Of a stretch of 64,000 nt of DNA, positions 1-12,729 are shown piece after piece; positions within the stretch are counted from its first letter, which is position 1, and the number at the start of each line of letters is the position of its first letter. Position numbers and translations under genes: made by a program. Under the pieces are notes generated by a model, which ran no database searches, was not told the DNA's origin, and saw only the letters and a list, made by a program, of their open reading frames with translations. This DNA comes from Ophiura sarsii (lineage: Eukaryota > Echinodermata > Ophiuroidea > Amphilepidida > Ophiuridae). The stretch lies in the NCBI GenBank assembly GCA_035610835.1, contig CM069452.1, positions 66,188,919-66,252,918 of the forward strand, in the 5' to 3' direction.

Positions 1-225
1 GCTACATGTAAGAAAGTTTACACCATACAGCGCAGATGTTGACTGTTTACAAAATCACCGCCAGCATGGGCCGGTAATAATTGGTTGCTGGGCTACTAGC
101 TGTTTAGAAATTCATCGTAACAATGACATACTTTTAGAGTACTAAAAAGTAATGTACACTAGGCCCCTGTGTGTATGTTGTACAGCGGGGCATAATATAA
201 TGGGGATTCTGGGCCCATAGGTTCC

Positions 226-454
226 CATTGGCGTAGCCAGGTGGCCTGGGGGCACGTGCCTCCGGGTCCCTGAAAGAAGAAGAAGAGAAGATAGACTGAG
301 AAGGAGAACATGGATAAGGTGAACATGGAGAAGGAGGGGGAGATAAAAGAAAGAGAGAGAGTGTGGGAGGGAGAGAGAGAGGGGGAAAGGAGAGTTTGTT
401 GTTTGATTACTACATACAAAGGTGTATACCCCCCCCCCCCCCCCCCCCCCCCCC
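226..454. mobile_element. hAT-like poly-C element, left end and purine-rich body
   Basis: It begins CATTGGCGTAGCCAGG, a variant of the CAGTGGCGTAGCCAGG terminus. A purine-rich body (GAAGAAGAAGAGAAG, GAGAGAGAGAGA) follows and ends in 26 C at 429-454. A similar purine-rich stretch after GGTGGCATAGCAAG is seen at 62096-62300. Confidence 0.5.
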
Positions 455-926
455 GTCCCCACTCTGTATGTTACCGGCACAGGTCTCAACATTGCCGGGC
501 AATGATTTGTGTATGTCCCCGCAACTTCGTCTCTCAGTTGGTCGGACACCAATGGCTTTCTTTAAGCGTGAATGACCTCCTCGCAATATAATTAATATAT
601 GATTTATATTTCATGTTTTCCTCATTTGAAAACTCAACATGAAGTGAACATCTGCACCAGCACGGTTTATGTTAAAAACAAAATAATTAAGTTTTCAATA
701 ATTATTAGAAAATGAAATGTTATTAAAAGGTGGTTCGGTAGTAAGAACATCCGTAAGCTAGCTTGGAAAGAATTAACAAACTCCGATGTGGATTTCAAAA
801 GCTGAAAACCGTGAAAAATACAAACATGAGACGTGACAGTGAATATTATTAATGGTCTTTTAGAAGTTAAGGGTAAACATTAATAAAGGCAATATTTATG
901 ACAAGCAATATTTTTAACCGGACCTC
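455..926. other. no gene or repeat recognised
   Basis: AT-rich sequence with only short chance open frames. Confidence 0.5.
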
Positions 927-1901
927 TACACAGTAACACTATTTTAATCAACTGTTTAAACAAATTAAACAACTCTGTTTAAGCCTGTCACTCTAACAAC
1001 TATTGTTCAAACTGTTAAACAATCCAGGTTGTTTAAAATTTAAACAGCTGATTGTTTAAAATGTTAAACAACTGTTTAAACAACGACTTTTAAACATATA
1101 GGTAGTTTAAATGTAGTTGTTTAAAAATACACGGTTGTTTAAACCAAATTTTACAACTATTGCTTAAAACAAACAGTTGTTTAATCCCCTAGTTTAAAAC
1201 ATTAAATGAAGATGTTTAAACATACAGCATTGTTTATGCCTGTTGTTTAAAACAATTGTTTAAAGATAACATTATTGTTTAAAACAGTTTCAAGCATTTG
1301 TGTTTGGGTTGTTGAAATCAAATGCAGGTACTGGAACATGCCAGAGTTGATAGATACCTTCAGAGGTAAGTGTTTGGTCTAAAATATCTGTTGACGTGAT
1401 ACAATGTATACTCATAACACTTTTATGTATTGTACATGGACAATTTTCCAATTATTCCTAATCAGATTAATGCACAGTTTATTCCGTGGTGACGAATTTT
1501 TTCACGGCTTCATACATGTAGATTGCAACTGCTTGGAAAATTTTCCATATACGATACATAAAATTGTCTTGAGTATACATTGTGTATCACATCAACAGGT
1601 TTTTAGACCAACAACTTACCTCTGAAGGTATCTATGAACTCTAGCATATTCCAGTTCCGCAACAACCCCGCCACATACGCATCTGCCATGATGATGAACA
1701 AGCCCCTTATGTCAAGGAAGGAAACCCCTCTGGCGCGAAATTTGAACTTTTTTAAACAATATTGTTCAAAAGTTGTTTGTACAGTATCTTGATGTATTTA
1801 ACAGCGCGTGTTTACAATTTGGGACTGTGTATTAAACAACATTGTTCAAAATTTAAACAACATCATTTTAAACAGCGTTAAACAGCGTTTTTTGCTGTGT
1901 A
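927..1901. mobile_element. TIR element packed with TTTAAAC words
   Basis: The ends are TACACAGTAAC and, as reverse complement on the right, TTACACAGCAAAAAACGCTG. Dozens of GTTTAAAC/TTGTTTAAA words crowd the left 350 bp and the right 150 bp. Between them lies a long inverted repeat with arms at about 1301-1385 and 1598-1668. No transposase is seen. Confidence 0.62.
1301..1668. repeat. long imperfect inverted repeat (about 60-bp arms)
   Basis: The arm ACTGGAACATGCCAGAGTTG, then ATAGATACCTTCAGAGGTAA, recurs inverted at 1600-1656 with few mismatches; the spacer is about 215 bp. It may be a nested MITE inside the TTTAAAC-rich element or that element's own core. Confidence 0.75.
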
Positions 1902-1987
1902 AGCGTCCCAATCCAGTCCAAGGTAGGTCAGATATCAATGCCAGTGGCCCACTCAGTTCTATAGATGGTGTGACCGGTGACGTAGTG

Positions 1988-2136
1988 CCCGGTGGTTTGC
2001 GTGCGCACCTACAGGTAACGGTGCTTTAATTCACACTTGATTGATCATTACTTACCATGCTTACGGTGCAATAGTGCAGAAGCACAATGAGAGACCAGGT
2101 ACTAAATCTGGTTGCCCGGCGGTTTGCGTGCGCACC
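1988..2136. repeat. two direct copies of GCCCGGYGGTTTGCGTGCGC
   Basis: Copies start at about 1988 and 2114 and differ by one base. The flanks differ. Confidence 0.7.
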
Positions 2137-2800
2137 ATAAGGGCATGTGCTTTTAAAATTGGCGCTCAGTGATGTGTATTTTGCTTTCATATAGTAATGT
2201 ATGCAGTAGTCATGGACTAGTACCTCTAGCATGTCTTTAGACCAGGCGCTAATCAATTTGTAAACACTACTGATGTAAACAACGGTCACCTCATCTATAC
2301 TCATAATCGATGTGAAAAGACATACTCACCCAATGTAACTCGGCTTATAAGGAAAGACCGATGACCATCATAATTGAGATACTGACAATATACTAGTCAT
2401 GATATAAAGTTGAAATTCAATAAAAACTAAAAAGAAACGTGGGATCACGTATAAGCGTTTTACGCTATTGATTGATAATAAAAATTTGAGGAGTGTGTGT
2501 GTTTGGTAAATGATTGAAATGATTGGATAATGAGTTTTGTTTTAATTAAAAAGACAGCATGTAATAACATTCACACGTGTCAGTTGTTACTGCAGAAAAA
2601 ACATTATTAATGTTTTCATGCCTAAAGTAAAACGTATTTGATAACTTTAGGCGTTTTGTCTGCAACAGGGACTGATACTGATCGGGGCTGTTATTTTATT
2701 TCAAAGGTCGCGCTGTAAACATAGGCTGTGAATACGGGAGTCGGATACCACACGTGCGTACATACTATAAACTGACACACGATAATTGTAAAGGTAGGTA

Positions 2801-3081
2801 AGGCCAAACAAAGAAGATAGTCTGTCTCAGAAACATTGTGCAAAAAAGGTAAGTGCTGTGCGATTTTTTTTTTTTTTTAGAAAATAGGCTATGAGGTATG
2901 CGATTTTGTTGTTGTTGCTATTTTAAAAAACCAAACAAAAATCCCAACATAAAAAACCAAAAAAACAAATACAAATAAAATTGGTTTTTTTAGCCCCAGC
3001 GCATAGACCTACGCGCCGTAGCTCATTTCACATACCAATGCGGGCGGGCTTCTGAGACAGACCTTCTTTTTTGTTTGGCCT
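2801..3081. mobile_element. 280-bp MITE
   Basis: The left terminus AGGCCAAACAAAGAAGATAG and then TCTGTCTCAGAA is mirrored on the right by TTCTGAGACAGACCTTC and then GTTTGGCCT. Flanks are TA-rich and the target duplication is unclear. Confidence 0.72.
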
Positions 3082-4189
3082 AAGCATTTTCTTTATTTAA
3101 TTTACTTATTAAACGCCAAAACAGTGGCTCAGGTCTACAGTTAAGTCACTTTTGTAAAAGATGATTTCTAGGCATAGGCCTAAGAGGAAAATGTTGTATT
3201 CAAGCTAGAGAAGAATACCAACACATTTTTTGGTATCTTTTTCTAATGGTCAAATAGGGTATAGCATAAGATGCGTGTAATAGAATGTAGTTCCCTAAAG
3301 GCTATGGGTTAAGCCATTGATGACGCTGAGGCCTACCAGTAAGTAACAGTAAATCCAACATAAACATTTTGTACCGAACACCCATTTCGTTGTTGTAACA
3401 TTAATGATATTAGGTAAAGCACAAGAAGCTGACACATTAGTGCATAGAATTGCTTTAGTACAATGAGCATTTTAAAGCAGGGTTTATGTTAACCAACCCC
3501 CTAGAATCATGAAATGAAAATAGTTTACAAATGCCTTATTCTCTTCAAGGTTACACAAACAATCACACAATATGGTAATGGCGATTTCGCATTGTTATTT
3601 TTAAAGAGTAGACATCATCTTTTTTCCAACAGGTAGGATTAGAAACTAGTGTTTATTTTTATTTGTCCGTATACAACGAAATGGTGAACTTTACTCATTT
3701 CACTGTATATAATGTCCTATGCTAACAAATATGGTTAAATAAATTGCTATACCGGGCCTATACATTTCTAAATGAGTAGACCGAAGGTATGATGTGTTCA
3801 AATAATTATGTTCATGATTATATCTAGGCTTATCCTTTTTCCCATTCAACTTGGAATGAGTAAATAACGTGCTATCTTTGTTAGTTTAAAAACCTTTTTC
3901 TAAAAGTTTTGTTTATAATATTGTAGGTTATGCGGATCGAATAGGCATATGTCAACGTTCAGTATTTTTGATGAAGGGTACAACCATTGTCGACTGTTTT
4001 AAGTTTGTGTGATTAAACGTTGATTACTATATATCATGTTTATAATTGATATTTCATTAGTGTCTCTCGTTTATTTTGTCTCTAATCAAGTCCAAGTTTT
4101 ATGCAAACATTATGTCAATTTTGACCTAAGCATTTATGTCAATTTTAAACGCAAGGAGAGCGTTTCTAGGCCATTCAGACATGCTAAAA
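3082..4189. other. no gene recognised
   Basis: AT-rich. No long frame, TIR or SINE box seen. Confidence 0.5.
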
Positions 4190-4266
4190 CCCGACAGCTT
4201 CAAGGGGCGGAACCGCCTTGGGCTTTGCCCTGGACCCAACGCCATTGCTGCTAGGACTCACAGATT

Positions 4267-4268
<2 letters not shown>

Positions 4269-4299
<31 letters not shown>
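4269..4299. repeat. poly-C tract, 31 nt
   Basis: It is preceded by GCGGAACCGCCTTGGGC and TTTGCCCTGGACCC, small hairpins of a GC-rich repeat at 4190-4268. Confidence 0.8.
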
Positions 4300-4301
<2 letters not shown>

Positions 4302-5139
4302 AACAAAAGACGCTGAGTTCGCTCACTACAGCTCCTGTGATTGGTTGAATATTTACTAGCTAAGTAAAATGGGAACTCAAGACCCAAAGAAAATACGAAT
4401 TCTATCAAATTCAGCTTGCTATCAAACCAATGGCGTGATGTAGCGGCATCGCATAGGTCATCACGTGGCCCAATCAGTGAAGCGTATTACGATACAAAAC
4501 AATGATGTAATGCATACGCAATGGGAACACTGGAGGGCCTCCTGTGTAAATTGATAAACATAATAAACTTGAAACGAACTTGATGTACATGTACATATAG
4601 TATATGTTGATACGTACTTAATTGAGTTAAAATACGAATAAAGCCCCGTACTTTTCCCTATTTTGCCTTTAAACTTTCCTAAAACAATAAAAAAGCATGT
4701 CTTCGGCACAGTCAATGAATATGTGTGTTTATTGATGGATGCTACAGTCCATGAATTGACCGCAGCTGTGTAAACAACTTTTATTTGATCAGATATGCAG
4801 TGTTGCTATAACCGCATCCCAAATGTCACCTAACAGTCTCGGCCCGCGCCAAAAAGTAGCCCAATTCCAAGAATATCTGTACTAAACCTGTTTATATATA
4901 CCGGTTAAACAGGTTTTAATTCAAAAAGGTCAGGAAACACTCGTTGGTGATATGTATGCGCTAAAGGAAGGATCTGTTTTAATGTATTTTGTCATACGTG
5001 AGACGTTCGTAAGGGATTTTTTTGTCGCATGTAAACCGTAGGAAAGATGTCGTTTTCCCAAAGGGCAATATATACTTATAGAGAGGCGAGGCCGTTGCTC
5101 CGCCCCAAAAAGTATATATTTTCTGAACGAAAATCACAA

Positions 5140-5430
5140 GGAACTCCCTCAGAGTTGCTCATGAAGCGTCAAATACGCTCACATTTAGATCTTGTCCGTC
5201 CGGACTTCAAACAGCACGTTCTAGATAAACAACGTCGGCAGACAAAATGTCAAAACAAGACTGCAAAAGATCGTACTTTTGAGTTAGATGACAAAGTTTT
5301 TGCTCGTAAATATGCCCGAGGTCCACAGTGGTTGTCTGGATGCGTAATAGAGAAACTAGGTCCTTTGTGTTAGAAGGTAGAGTTGTCTATTGGTAGAGTG
5401 TGGACACGTAATATTGATAAAATTGATTAG
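5140..5430 (+). pseudogene. Gypsy-type LTR retrotransposon integrase C-terminal fragment
   Basis: The frame carries TPSELLMKRQIRSHLDLVRP, then VLDKQRRQ and a run of basic residues, FELDDKVFARKY, WLSGCVIEKLGP and VWTRNIDKI. This order is that of the C-terminal part of Gypsy/Ty3 integrases (the 'G-D-V-x-R' SH3-like fold and the I-D-K-I end). An in-frame TAG at 5371-5373 interrupts it, and it then continues in the same frame to 5430. Residues before about 5140 do not match the family. No LTR, RT or gag sequence is seen nearby. It is a short, inactive relic. Confidence 0.75.
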
Positions 5431-5590
5431 AATATAAATTCATGTAAAGAAAGACTTCAAAATACTTCCATCAACAAGAAAATTTCAAGCTTCTGTTCCA
5501 GTTCGCAATACGGGGGTAACCTTGCAAATTGAAAGGAATTCATCAAATATACGTCTTTATTGTTCAACTCGAAATGCAGGCCTGTGATCA

Positions 5591-5654
<64 letters not shown>
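5591..5654. repeat. poly-G tract, 64 nt
   Basis: This is the longest homopolymer in the window. It lies 90 bp before the assembly gap. Confidence 0.9.
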
Positions 5655-5655
<1 letters not shown>

Positions 5656-5743
5656 AGGTTGGGAGGGCGGCATAACCGACTTGATTGTGTTTATATACAT
5701 AGAGTTTGGCATTTCACTTGGTATTTCCCAAATGCGCTATGGC

Positions 5744-5843
5744 NNNNNNNNNNNNNNNNNNNNNNNNNNNNNNNNNNNNNNNNNNNNNNNNNNNNNNNNN
5801 NNNNNNNNNNNNNNNNNNNNNNNNNNNNNNNNNNNNNNNNNNN
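5744..5843. other. assembly gap (100 N)
   Basis: Exactly 100 N, the customary size for a gap of unknown length. AGAGTTTG occurs at 5701-5708 and immediately after the gap, so the flanks may overlap or be duplicated. Confidence 0.95.
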
Positions 5844-6032
5844 AGAGTTTGATATTTTTGTAACAGCTTTAAAGTGTTGTCAATTTCTTCGGTAGGAGGA
5901 GGGGGTTTTCATAAAAATAATCAACTTTGGGAGGGGCTTATTTAAACGTCTTGACACTTTAACATGTCCATTACTATTTTTGCACGGCCTAGCCCACCAT
6001 GGACCCACGCACGATACTTGAGCTTTATGATA

Positions 6033-6205
6033 TCGATCTGCACGACTGTCTGTTGTTGTGTATTAATCGTGATAACGTCGTCGTGTACATAGTCTGTGCA
6101 ATTTCGCTATACACGACAGTCTTTTATAGTAAATATGCATCTGCGCATGTGTTAACGACTGTCGTGTATAGTCGGCTCAATTACGCTACACGACAGTCTT
6201 ACTCT
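6033..6205. repeat. cluster of palindromic ACGACAGTC/GACTGTCGT words
   Basis: GCACGACTGTC, CACGACAGTCTT, ACGACTGTCGTGTATAGTC and CACGACAGTCTT occur within 170 bp in alternating orientation. No clear termini are seen. Confidence 0.6.
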
Positions 6206-6260
6206 TGCATATAGTTTCGGCCAATATCAAGTGACCCATCACATGAAAACAGAGCAGTTA

Positions 6261-6401
6261 CAGTGGCGTAGCCAAGAGGGGGGGGGGGGGGATTCATTAA
6301 AATAAGTACAAACACCCCGTCGGTACACAACGCACGCGGTCGGTACATTCGTGATTTTGAGCATGTGATTTTTGGGCCGGTTTTAAATACAACCACATCG
6401 T

Positions 6402-6438
<37 letters not shown>

Positions 6439-6552
6439 CCCTTTCACTTATCAAGTTTCTGGTGATGGGGCAACCTTTTACTATTTTTATGTCGGTACAT
6501 CATGCCTTTCGTCGGTACAATTATGTGTCCCCCCCCCCCTGTTTCAAAAAGC
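6261..6552. mobile_element. hAT-like element of the GTCGGTAC family, copy 1
   Basis: It begins CAGTGGCGTAGCCAAG followed by 14 G. A 35-C tract lies at 6403-6437. The stretch GTCGGTACATCATGCCTTTC and then GTCGGTACAA (about 6492-6521) is the reverse complement of 61668-61699 in the complete copy at 61620-61886. The right end is lost after CTGTTTCAAAAAGCT. Confidence 0.75.
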
Positions 6553-6939
6553 TAACATACCTCATTTGTAGAATTTAGCAAAAGAAGACTATACCCTTCA
6601 AGCTTCATAAATCTTTTGGTCATGTTCAATTTCAGTAAGTAACGTGAATTTTAAATCTAAATTCTTATTTGTGGAGACAACTGATCTGTTTCGAAGTGAT
6701 GGCTCCCGAACACCCCCCACCCCCAAATATGTACATGGGTGGGTGTCGATATGTTAAAACTACTACTAGCTTCACTTGGCATCTTTATGATGAGATTACG
6801 AACACCATTAGTCATGTGCAAGATCAGCTTGTTCTTAGATTAGATATAGTAGAATAATATCTAAGTATCCTTTTAAATAAGATAATGCGGATTTATGGTT
6901 TGTTTTAATGAATTGCAAACCGCAGTTGTATTGCTATAA

Positions 6940-7003
6940 CGCTTTCCACGATTAGGCGTCTGCAGACGACATTCAGATATTTCACAAAGTGTTTCAAACA
7001 TGC
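6940..7003. mobile_element. TTAA-type MITE, copy 6, truncated
   Basis: Only one end remains: CGCTTTCCACG, then GGCGTCTGCAGACGACATT, then CACAAAGTGTTTCAAACATG. The other end is missing. Confidence 0.65.
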
Positions 7004-7125
7004 AGATGTGCAGATATGTATAGATTGTAATTGTTAAAATGATATAATATAACGTCATACGTACATTTACCGTCTATTGATCACATATTATGAACACGTG
7101 TATCAGTTATACGCATTATACATCG

Positions 7126-7638
7126 TCGCTGTTCTGACATACCGGCACATCACGAAAACAGCGTTTTGAGAAAATCGTGTTTGAACATTTTCCAATTTTT
7201 AAAGACTTGTTAGAGAGCGTTTACATCAAATGTCACTATCATTGTCAAAGAACACTCTTATATACTTATGTTTGTTATGAGCATGTTACAACAGCAAATT
7301 GCAATTATTAATTAGGAGTAATTATGTCATAAAGTCATGTGCCGGTATGTCAGACAGTCCTACAGTGATATGCCAGTGATATGCCGGTATGTAGTTACAC
7401 GGTGGTCTATGGCAGAATATTGTGATGTGCCGGTATGTCAGAATACAAAATGAAGTTTTCATGCCGGTATTATGTTAAAACCCTGGCATATGACACTAAT
7501 TAGTGCGGTATCTCATTAATTAATTACTTGTTTGTCTCATTTGTTTTGGAGAATAAAGAGTTTCACTTGTAGATCATAAAATGCAACTTAACTCATTTTG
7601 CCCAAAATGGCACATGTGCCGGTATGTCAGAACAGCGA
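7126..7638. mobile_element. 513-bp TIR element with subterminal CCGGTATGTCAG words
   Basis: The ends TCGCTGTTCTGACATACCGG are perfect inverted repeats, extending through CACAT. The word GTGCCGGTATGTCAG recurs inside near 7342 and 7428, with diverged copies near 7384 and 7464. This is the layout expected of subterminal transposase-binding sites. Confidence 0.82.
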
Positions 7639-8499
7639 GAGACATGTATCACACGTTTCATATACCAGTATAGTCTTATTTTGATTTTTCCCCATCATAA
7701 AGCGTGCATTAAAACCCATCAATTCTCGTCAGACTGTTTTGATCATTCCCCACTGTCAAGCATGGCGTGTTAAGAGAATTTCGAGTTTGCGGTGATATTG
7801 CGCGCGCGCATATGACACAGTCAGTCGTTTCATCAATACGTTGTATGAAATTGTTATTTCATTCCATTACTAAACCATGGTCACTCATAGGCAGAGAGAA
7901 CAGTAGCAGCTATTAATAATTCATGAGCATTGGTATCGTCAGCCACGCCCCTTAAATGGCATCGACCTCAATTAAGACTTCTTTTTCGGTAGTATTGAGA
8001 TAGGTGAGCTTGAATACAGTGATCCTTTTCCTCGAGACACGGACTGGCCAGCGGCATTTACTACTTCGTAAATTGCTTGCCAAAGAGTGGTTATTACTTT
8101 CACGTTACAGCCAGCTACCAAAGAAAGACTGCTAGTTAAAGGGGTGGTATTATAACGGGGATTTTTACTACTTGTGATTTCAACATATATACAGGAATAA
8201 CAGGATTACTAGGGTGTGTTTTTTCTCAGCTTCTTTGGTGACTTAAGCACATTGTACCTGTCTGTTACTGACCATTGCCAGCAACCAAAAGGTAAGTGTG
8301 ACAGGAATTCTCTCATTCTAAACGTATCACTGTCCATTTCAAACCTTCGTTGTTATACAGGCTAAGAGCTGAAGCCAGAGACAAGCGAGGATATTGACAA
8401 AAACTACTTTAATATACGTTGATGGTTTTAGAATTGCTTGAAGCTTTTTAACAAATCTTTAGGCTTTCTTTACGAAAACCGTACCATTTTGGCTCGTAA
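7639..8499. other. no gene recognised
   Basis: Contains a short GCGCGCGC run at about 7801 and no feature I can support. Confidence 0.5.
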
Positions 8500-8712
8500 C
8501 ACTTTTCATGCGGCTAATAGCTTTACTAATATACAAAAAATATAGAAATCTTTTCCAACTTTCAAAGTCTATCGCACGAATCACTGAATAATAGGCATGT
8601 TTGTACTTATGTTAATGCATTTATCATGGTGATTCCAAATATGTTGACATTTTTGAAACATTTTGTGGCATTTTGGGACTGTCGTCTGCAGACGACTGCC
8701 GCGTGGAAAGTG
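8500..8712. mobile_element. TTAA-type MITE (CACTTTCCACGCGG family), copy 1
   Basis: The left end is CACTTTTCATGCGGC and the right end CCGCGTGGAAAGTG. The asymmetric word GTCGTCTGCAGACGAC lies at the right end. Flanks are TAA on the left and a decayed TATC on the right. The interior matches the other copies (CATGTTTGTACTTAT, GGTGATTCCAAATATG, GACATTTTTGAAACATTTTG). Confidence 0.82.
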
Positions 8713-9687
8713 TATCTATTTGTGGTTCTTTACAAGAACTAATTGAAAATACATCATATTTTATATAATATACATATTGTCTATTCATCATAATCATTAT
8801 AATTTTCGGGATAATTTGATACTGTCGTTGTGCCGACGAATTGTTTCCAGCAGAAAAAGATTGCCAGAAAAACGGGGGAAATGAGCAAGGCTATAGCGAT
8901 CTAACATAAGCGAAACTTGAAGCAATACATTGATAGCAAATTTTACCGGTTCACTTTCTGTGAAATGGGGTAACAAGCAATGAATTGCCTTTTCTTAGAC
9001 TTTTTCTTGTACGGATATGGCAGCAGCATGAAAGAAGATACGCTAATTGACTTGATTGATGAGTCTGTTATCAGAGCCCATAACAAGTGATTGCGTTCAA
9101 GATAAGCTACACTGTTTCATTACTCCAAAGTGTGTACATAAAAACACTATTTGCTGAGAATTTGTGATTTGCATAACTTTTGTTTCACAATTCCAATTCC
9201 GCACAGTGAAGTTTTACGAAACATGCCTCAGAGAAACAGGCTTTATCGACTGAACGATTACCACCCTATCAGATCTCTGAACAAGCGCTAACAGTAACAT
9301 CCAAGATAAGCGAAGAGACCGTAATCAGCAGACACTCAACTCAACGCTGATACGTATCGCGTTAGCGGTGCACTCTGTGATCGTAGCCAAGTGGTTGCAT
9401 TATAGATTCCAAGCATTATTTGCAGAGCAAGCCTCTTTGAATCTCTTGACACTGTGCAAATATGAACTTAATATCGAGTAGAGATACCTTAAGGGACGGA
9501 ATGACTGTTACATTGAAGTCTTTTCACACTAGTTTACTTTAACGCATTCATAGCGCGTTGACAGGAGGTTACAAGTTACTATTAAAATGTCGTTTGGTTT
9601 TAGATTTCGTGTAATAGCAGTCACGACCTGTTTGATATTGGAATGGAAACCTTTTAAATACAATTTGAGATGATTATCTATATACGT
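8713..9687. other. no gene recognised
   Basis: Stop-rich in all frames. Nothing repeat-like identified by eye. Confidence 0.5.
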
Positions 9688-10045
9688 CAGGGGTGGGCAA
9701 CCTTTTTGAATGAATGGGCCAGATATAAGGAGTGAAAAATTGGCTGGGCCGCACCTAACCAAATTTTCTAGCAATGACCTGCTGTTGATTTCCAACCTTT
9801 GATTCCAAAGACTTTCAAGCAACGTGTGAATAATCTATCTCCACAAAAACGTAATCTCAATACAGCACAGATGACATTAAATGTGGAAAATAGACCTACG
9901 CACGTTGAGGAACATCATTTGTGCCGATAAATGCTAAGCAGCTAGCTCGTTTTTTGTGATGATGTAAAATAGATAATTGTTTTCTCTTTTTCTTGAGACA
10001 TCTCGCGGGCCACAAAAAAACAACTGGCGGGCCGTATCAGGCAGT
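9688..10045. mobile_element. hAT-like element remnant (CAGGGGTGGGCAACCT end)
   Basis: The left end CAGGGGTGGGCAACCTTTTT is a well-known type of hAT terminus, followed by GGGCC words. GGGCC/GCGGGCCG words recur at about 10009-10036. The right terminus is not recognisable, and copy 2 of the TTAA-type MITE lies immediately beyond. Confidence 0.55.
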
Positions 10046-10070
10046 GTTGGATGTCAATTTGCTTTTAAAA

Positions 10071-10310
10071 CACTTTCCACGCGGCTATTGGATTTACAAA
10101 ATACAAAACAAGTTTTTTCAGAAACCGTTCACAACCGTCAAAGTCTATCTCAAAGGTTTCTGAACCAATATTACGCATGTTTGTACTTATTGTAATGTAT
10201 TCCCCATGATGATTCCAAATATGGTGATACTAATAAATAATTTTGACATTTTTGAAACATTTTGTGACATTTTGGAATGTCGTCTGCATCCGCCTGCCGC
10301 GTCGAAAGTG
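10071..10310. mobile_element. TTAA-type MITE, copy 2
   Basis: The left end is CACTTTCCACGCGGC and the right end CCGCGTCGAAAGTG, with TTAA following at 10311-10314. The asymmetric GTCGTCTGCA word is at the right end, partly mutated. Confidence 0.82.
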
Positions 10311-10774
10311 TTAAGATAAGGATGTCTCTATCGACACAAATCTTAAGTTAGATTGAGGGGAGGGTTAAGGCACAATATGTGACCTGAAAGACGAATCAAC
10401 TAGGGACAAAGATTAGGAATTAATTCTGAAAATAGATATCAGGCTTTTCAAAAACATTATCTACCTAACATGACAAGCTTCATATTCTCCCGATATCACA
10501 GTCAATCATGTGTTTTCTCCTTAGCTTTCAATCACTTTAATCACATATAGATCCCCTACTTCGTATAAAGTTCGACTGTTCGGTTGATCATCAGCTCTGA
10601 GGCGGTGCGCTCTGTGAACGTATATCAAAATGGTTTTAACCGATTATTTGCCGTGCAAATCTCTTTGAATCGAGTAGTGATAAATTTTGAAGGCTTTTAA
10701 CATGTTTAACCCTAACGTTCCTCATAGCGCGATAAACGGGCCATTTATGTGCTGAAGAAAATCTCAAGACTTTC

Positions 10775-10990
10775 GAAGCTGACTTCGTGGTGCTATCAGG
10801 TAGAGTCGGAATTTACATGCCGGCGATCCGGGTTCGATTCCCGGCGCCGGCGGCTCAGCCTGACTTTCCTTTCTAAGAATTTTACCCGTTTTTATCTTCT
10901 AATAGTTTTATTCCTTATTCCCCAAAACACCCCCTTGGGGTTAGTATTATGGCATTACATTCCAGTTGCCTGTAATGCTTGAGCCCAAGT
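10775..10990 (+). mobile_element. tRNA-derived SINE
   Basis: An A-box-like stretch TGGTGCTATCAGGTAGAG (about 10789-10806) is followed by a perfect B box GGTTCGATTCC (10831-10841). The GC-rich sequence around it, CCGGCGCCGGC, resembles a T-arm but there is no proper acceptor stem. The body extends to about 10990. The 3' end is not clear. Confidence 0.6.
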
Positions 10991-12562
10991 TTAACAGGTT
11001 GAACTGGCCATGACGCTAGTATTAGTAAATTTTACCCAAGAAATACATCCATCCGACACCATTGACCGCATGCTGGGGGACCTTGAGTGTGGCAGCGGTG
11101 GAACTGGTAGCAAGCCCGTAGGCGATGCAGCCTTGCCACATAACTAAGCACTCGTGGTGACTTTCAGCCAGATTTGGGCTAGTTTTAAAACATAAATCTG
11201 CTCTTCGGATAAAATAATGTGATTTTTTTTCTCGAAATTTGAACTTTTGTTTACAAAATATGATAAAGCACTAGTTCCTATGACAAATTGAAATCAAAAG
11301 TTGGGATATCTTAACACAACAACATTTTTCAAAAGTAATATAATAGGCTTCTACTTACACCCAGACTAAAGAGCCTTGAGCCATGATTAGGACAGCGGTA
11401 GAAATGGTAGCAAGCACGCTGGTAAGATACAGAATGTGTGAAATAAAACAGATACATGGTGTAGGAGGGGATGATTTATTACCCTGGATAAAGCATCAAA
11501 GCCGTGGTCAAGAAAGTTGGATAACATACAGGGAACGGAACCGTAATTCCAACATTGAATTCTCTGGGTATTGACTACATTGTTATCCTTTTTTTCCCTT
11601 CATATTTCGTACCAAGCCATATCAAATCAATGATGCTACACTACACAATACGAAACATAAGGTTTCAAACGAAATGCTATTAACGCTGATTATCCGCGTG
11701 CAATTTGTCACGAATGCCACAGTTTTTATCAGCTTAATATAGATGTGCATAGAAATGCATTGTGTTCTCTCTCTTGGCACTCGCAAAATTGTCGATTCAC
11801 TGTCGCTAATTCACTCTCACTAATTCATTTTGTAAACCTCCATCGATAATAGAAATAAGCCGCATGTCTCATTTCAGATATAAAAAGCGTTTCACTACGC
11901 AGTTAATGATTTAATGGGCTTTTTCGATACCGATTCTATCAATTTTCAACAAAATTGCAACCTTCAGATATCATTCAAGGGATGATTTACCAATAGTTGT
12001 TGATTTTTACTTACAAAAACATTGAACTTTAATTTTTGTATAATAGCTCTCTCTCAAAATGTCGACTAGCTATATATTTTTTTTATGCTATCTAATAGCT
12101 TTGAAAGTATCCGGAAAAGAGTCAACTATACAGTACAAATTGTTGTATTTTCATGTTGGCATGTCTGTAAGACTGTTACACATTTCGTAGCTTATTTCTA
12201 AATGGTTACTCCCTATGGGTAAGATAATCCACCATTAATCTCTGTAATGGAGTATATATCTGATTTGATCACACAAAGTCACCTACATAGAGGAGACGCT
12301 TAATTTATTATCTTGTAAATCACACGATGCCAAAAGCTCTCTGACCAGCCTTAGGGATGCTATAGCTAGTGAGTCCTGAAACATTTGAAATGTATAGTAT
12401 GTGTTATCCGTTGTAATCTAGGCCTCTACGCGTCTTGGCCAAGAGAAATGCGTCGATAGGTTGACTAAACCCTGTGTTTAAAGTGTCAAGAACTTTAGTA
12501 ACTGTGTTTCAATTTGTGTTGGGTGTGTCAGCACTACTTGCTATATGCATAAATATATATGC
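10991..12562. repeat. mostly unannotated; weak direct repeat of GCAGCGGTGGAACTGGTAGC
   Basis: The word at about 11092 recurs as ACAGCGGTAGAAATGGTAGC at 11391, each following a CCTTGAG word. The rest is AT-rich sequence without support for a gene. Confidence 0.5.
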
Positions 12563-12729
12563 ATGGAAATACCCACGTGACTTTCCACCCGGGGTAGACA
12601 GTCCCAGGGTTGATCAACCCTAAGTCGACCAAACCTGGTTGGACTACAATAGCGCCCTCACGGAATGCACCGCATAATACTGTTTAAAAAACACCTTGGA
12701 AACTATATATATTCATTCTAAATTATAGG

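Noticed and set aside
5047..5139. Extending the Gypsy integrase frame to the upstream ATG at 5047
   Set aside because: Residues before about 5140 do not resemble integrase. The open frame there is probably flanking DNA.
5560..5895. Poly-Gly open frame across the assembly gap
   Set aside because: It is made of a G tract and N bases, not a gene.
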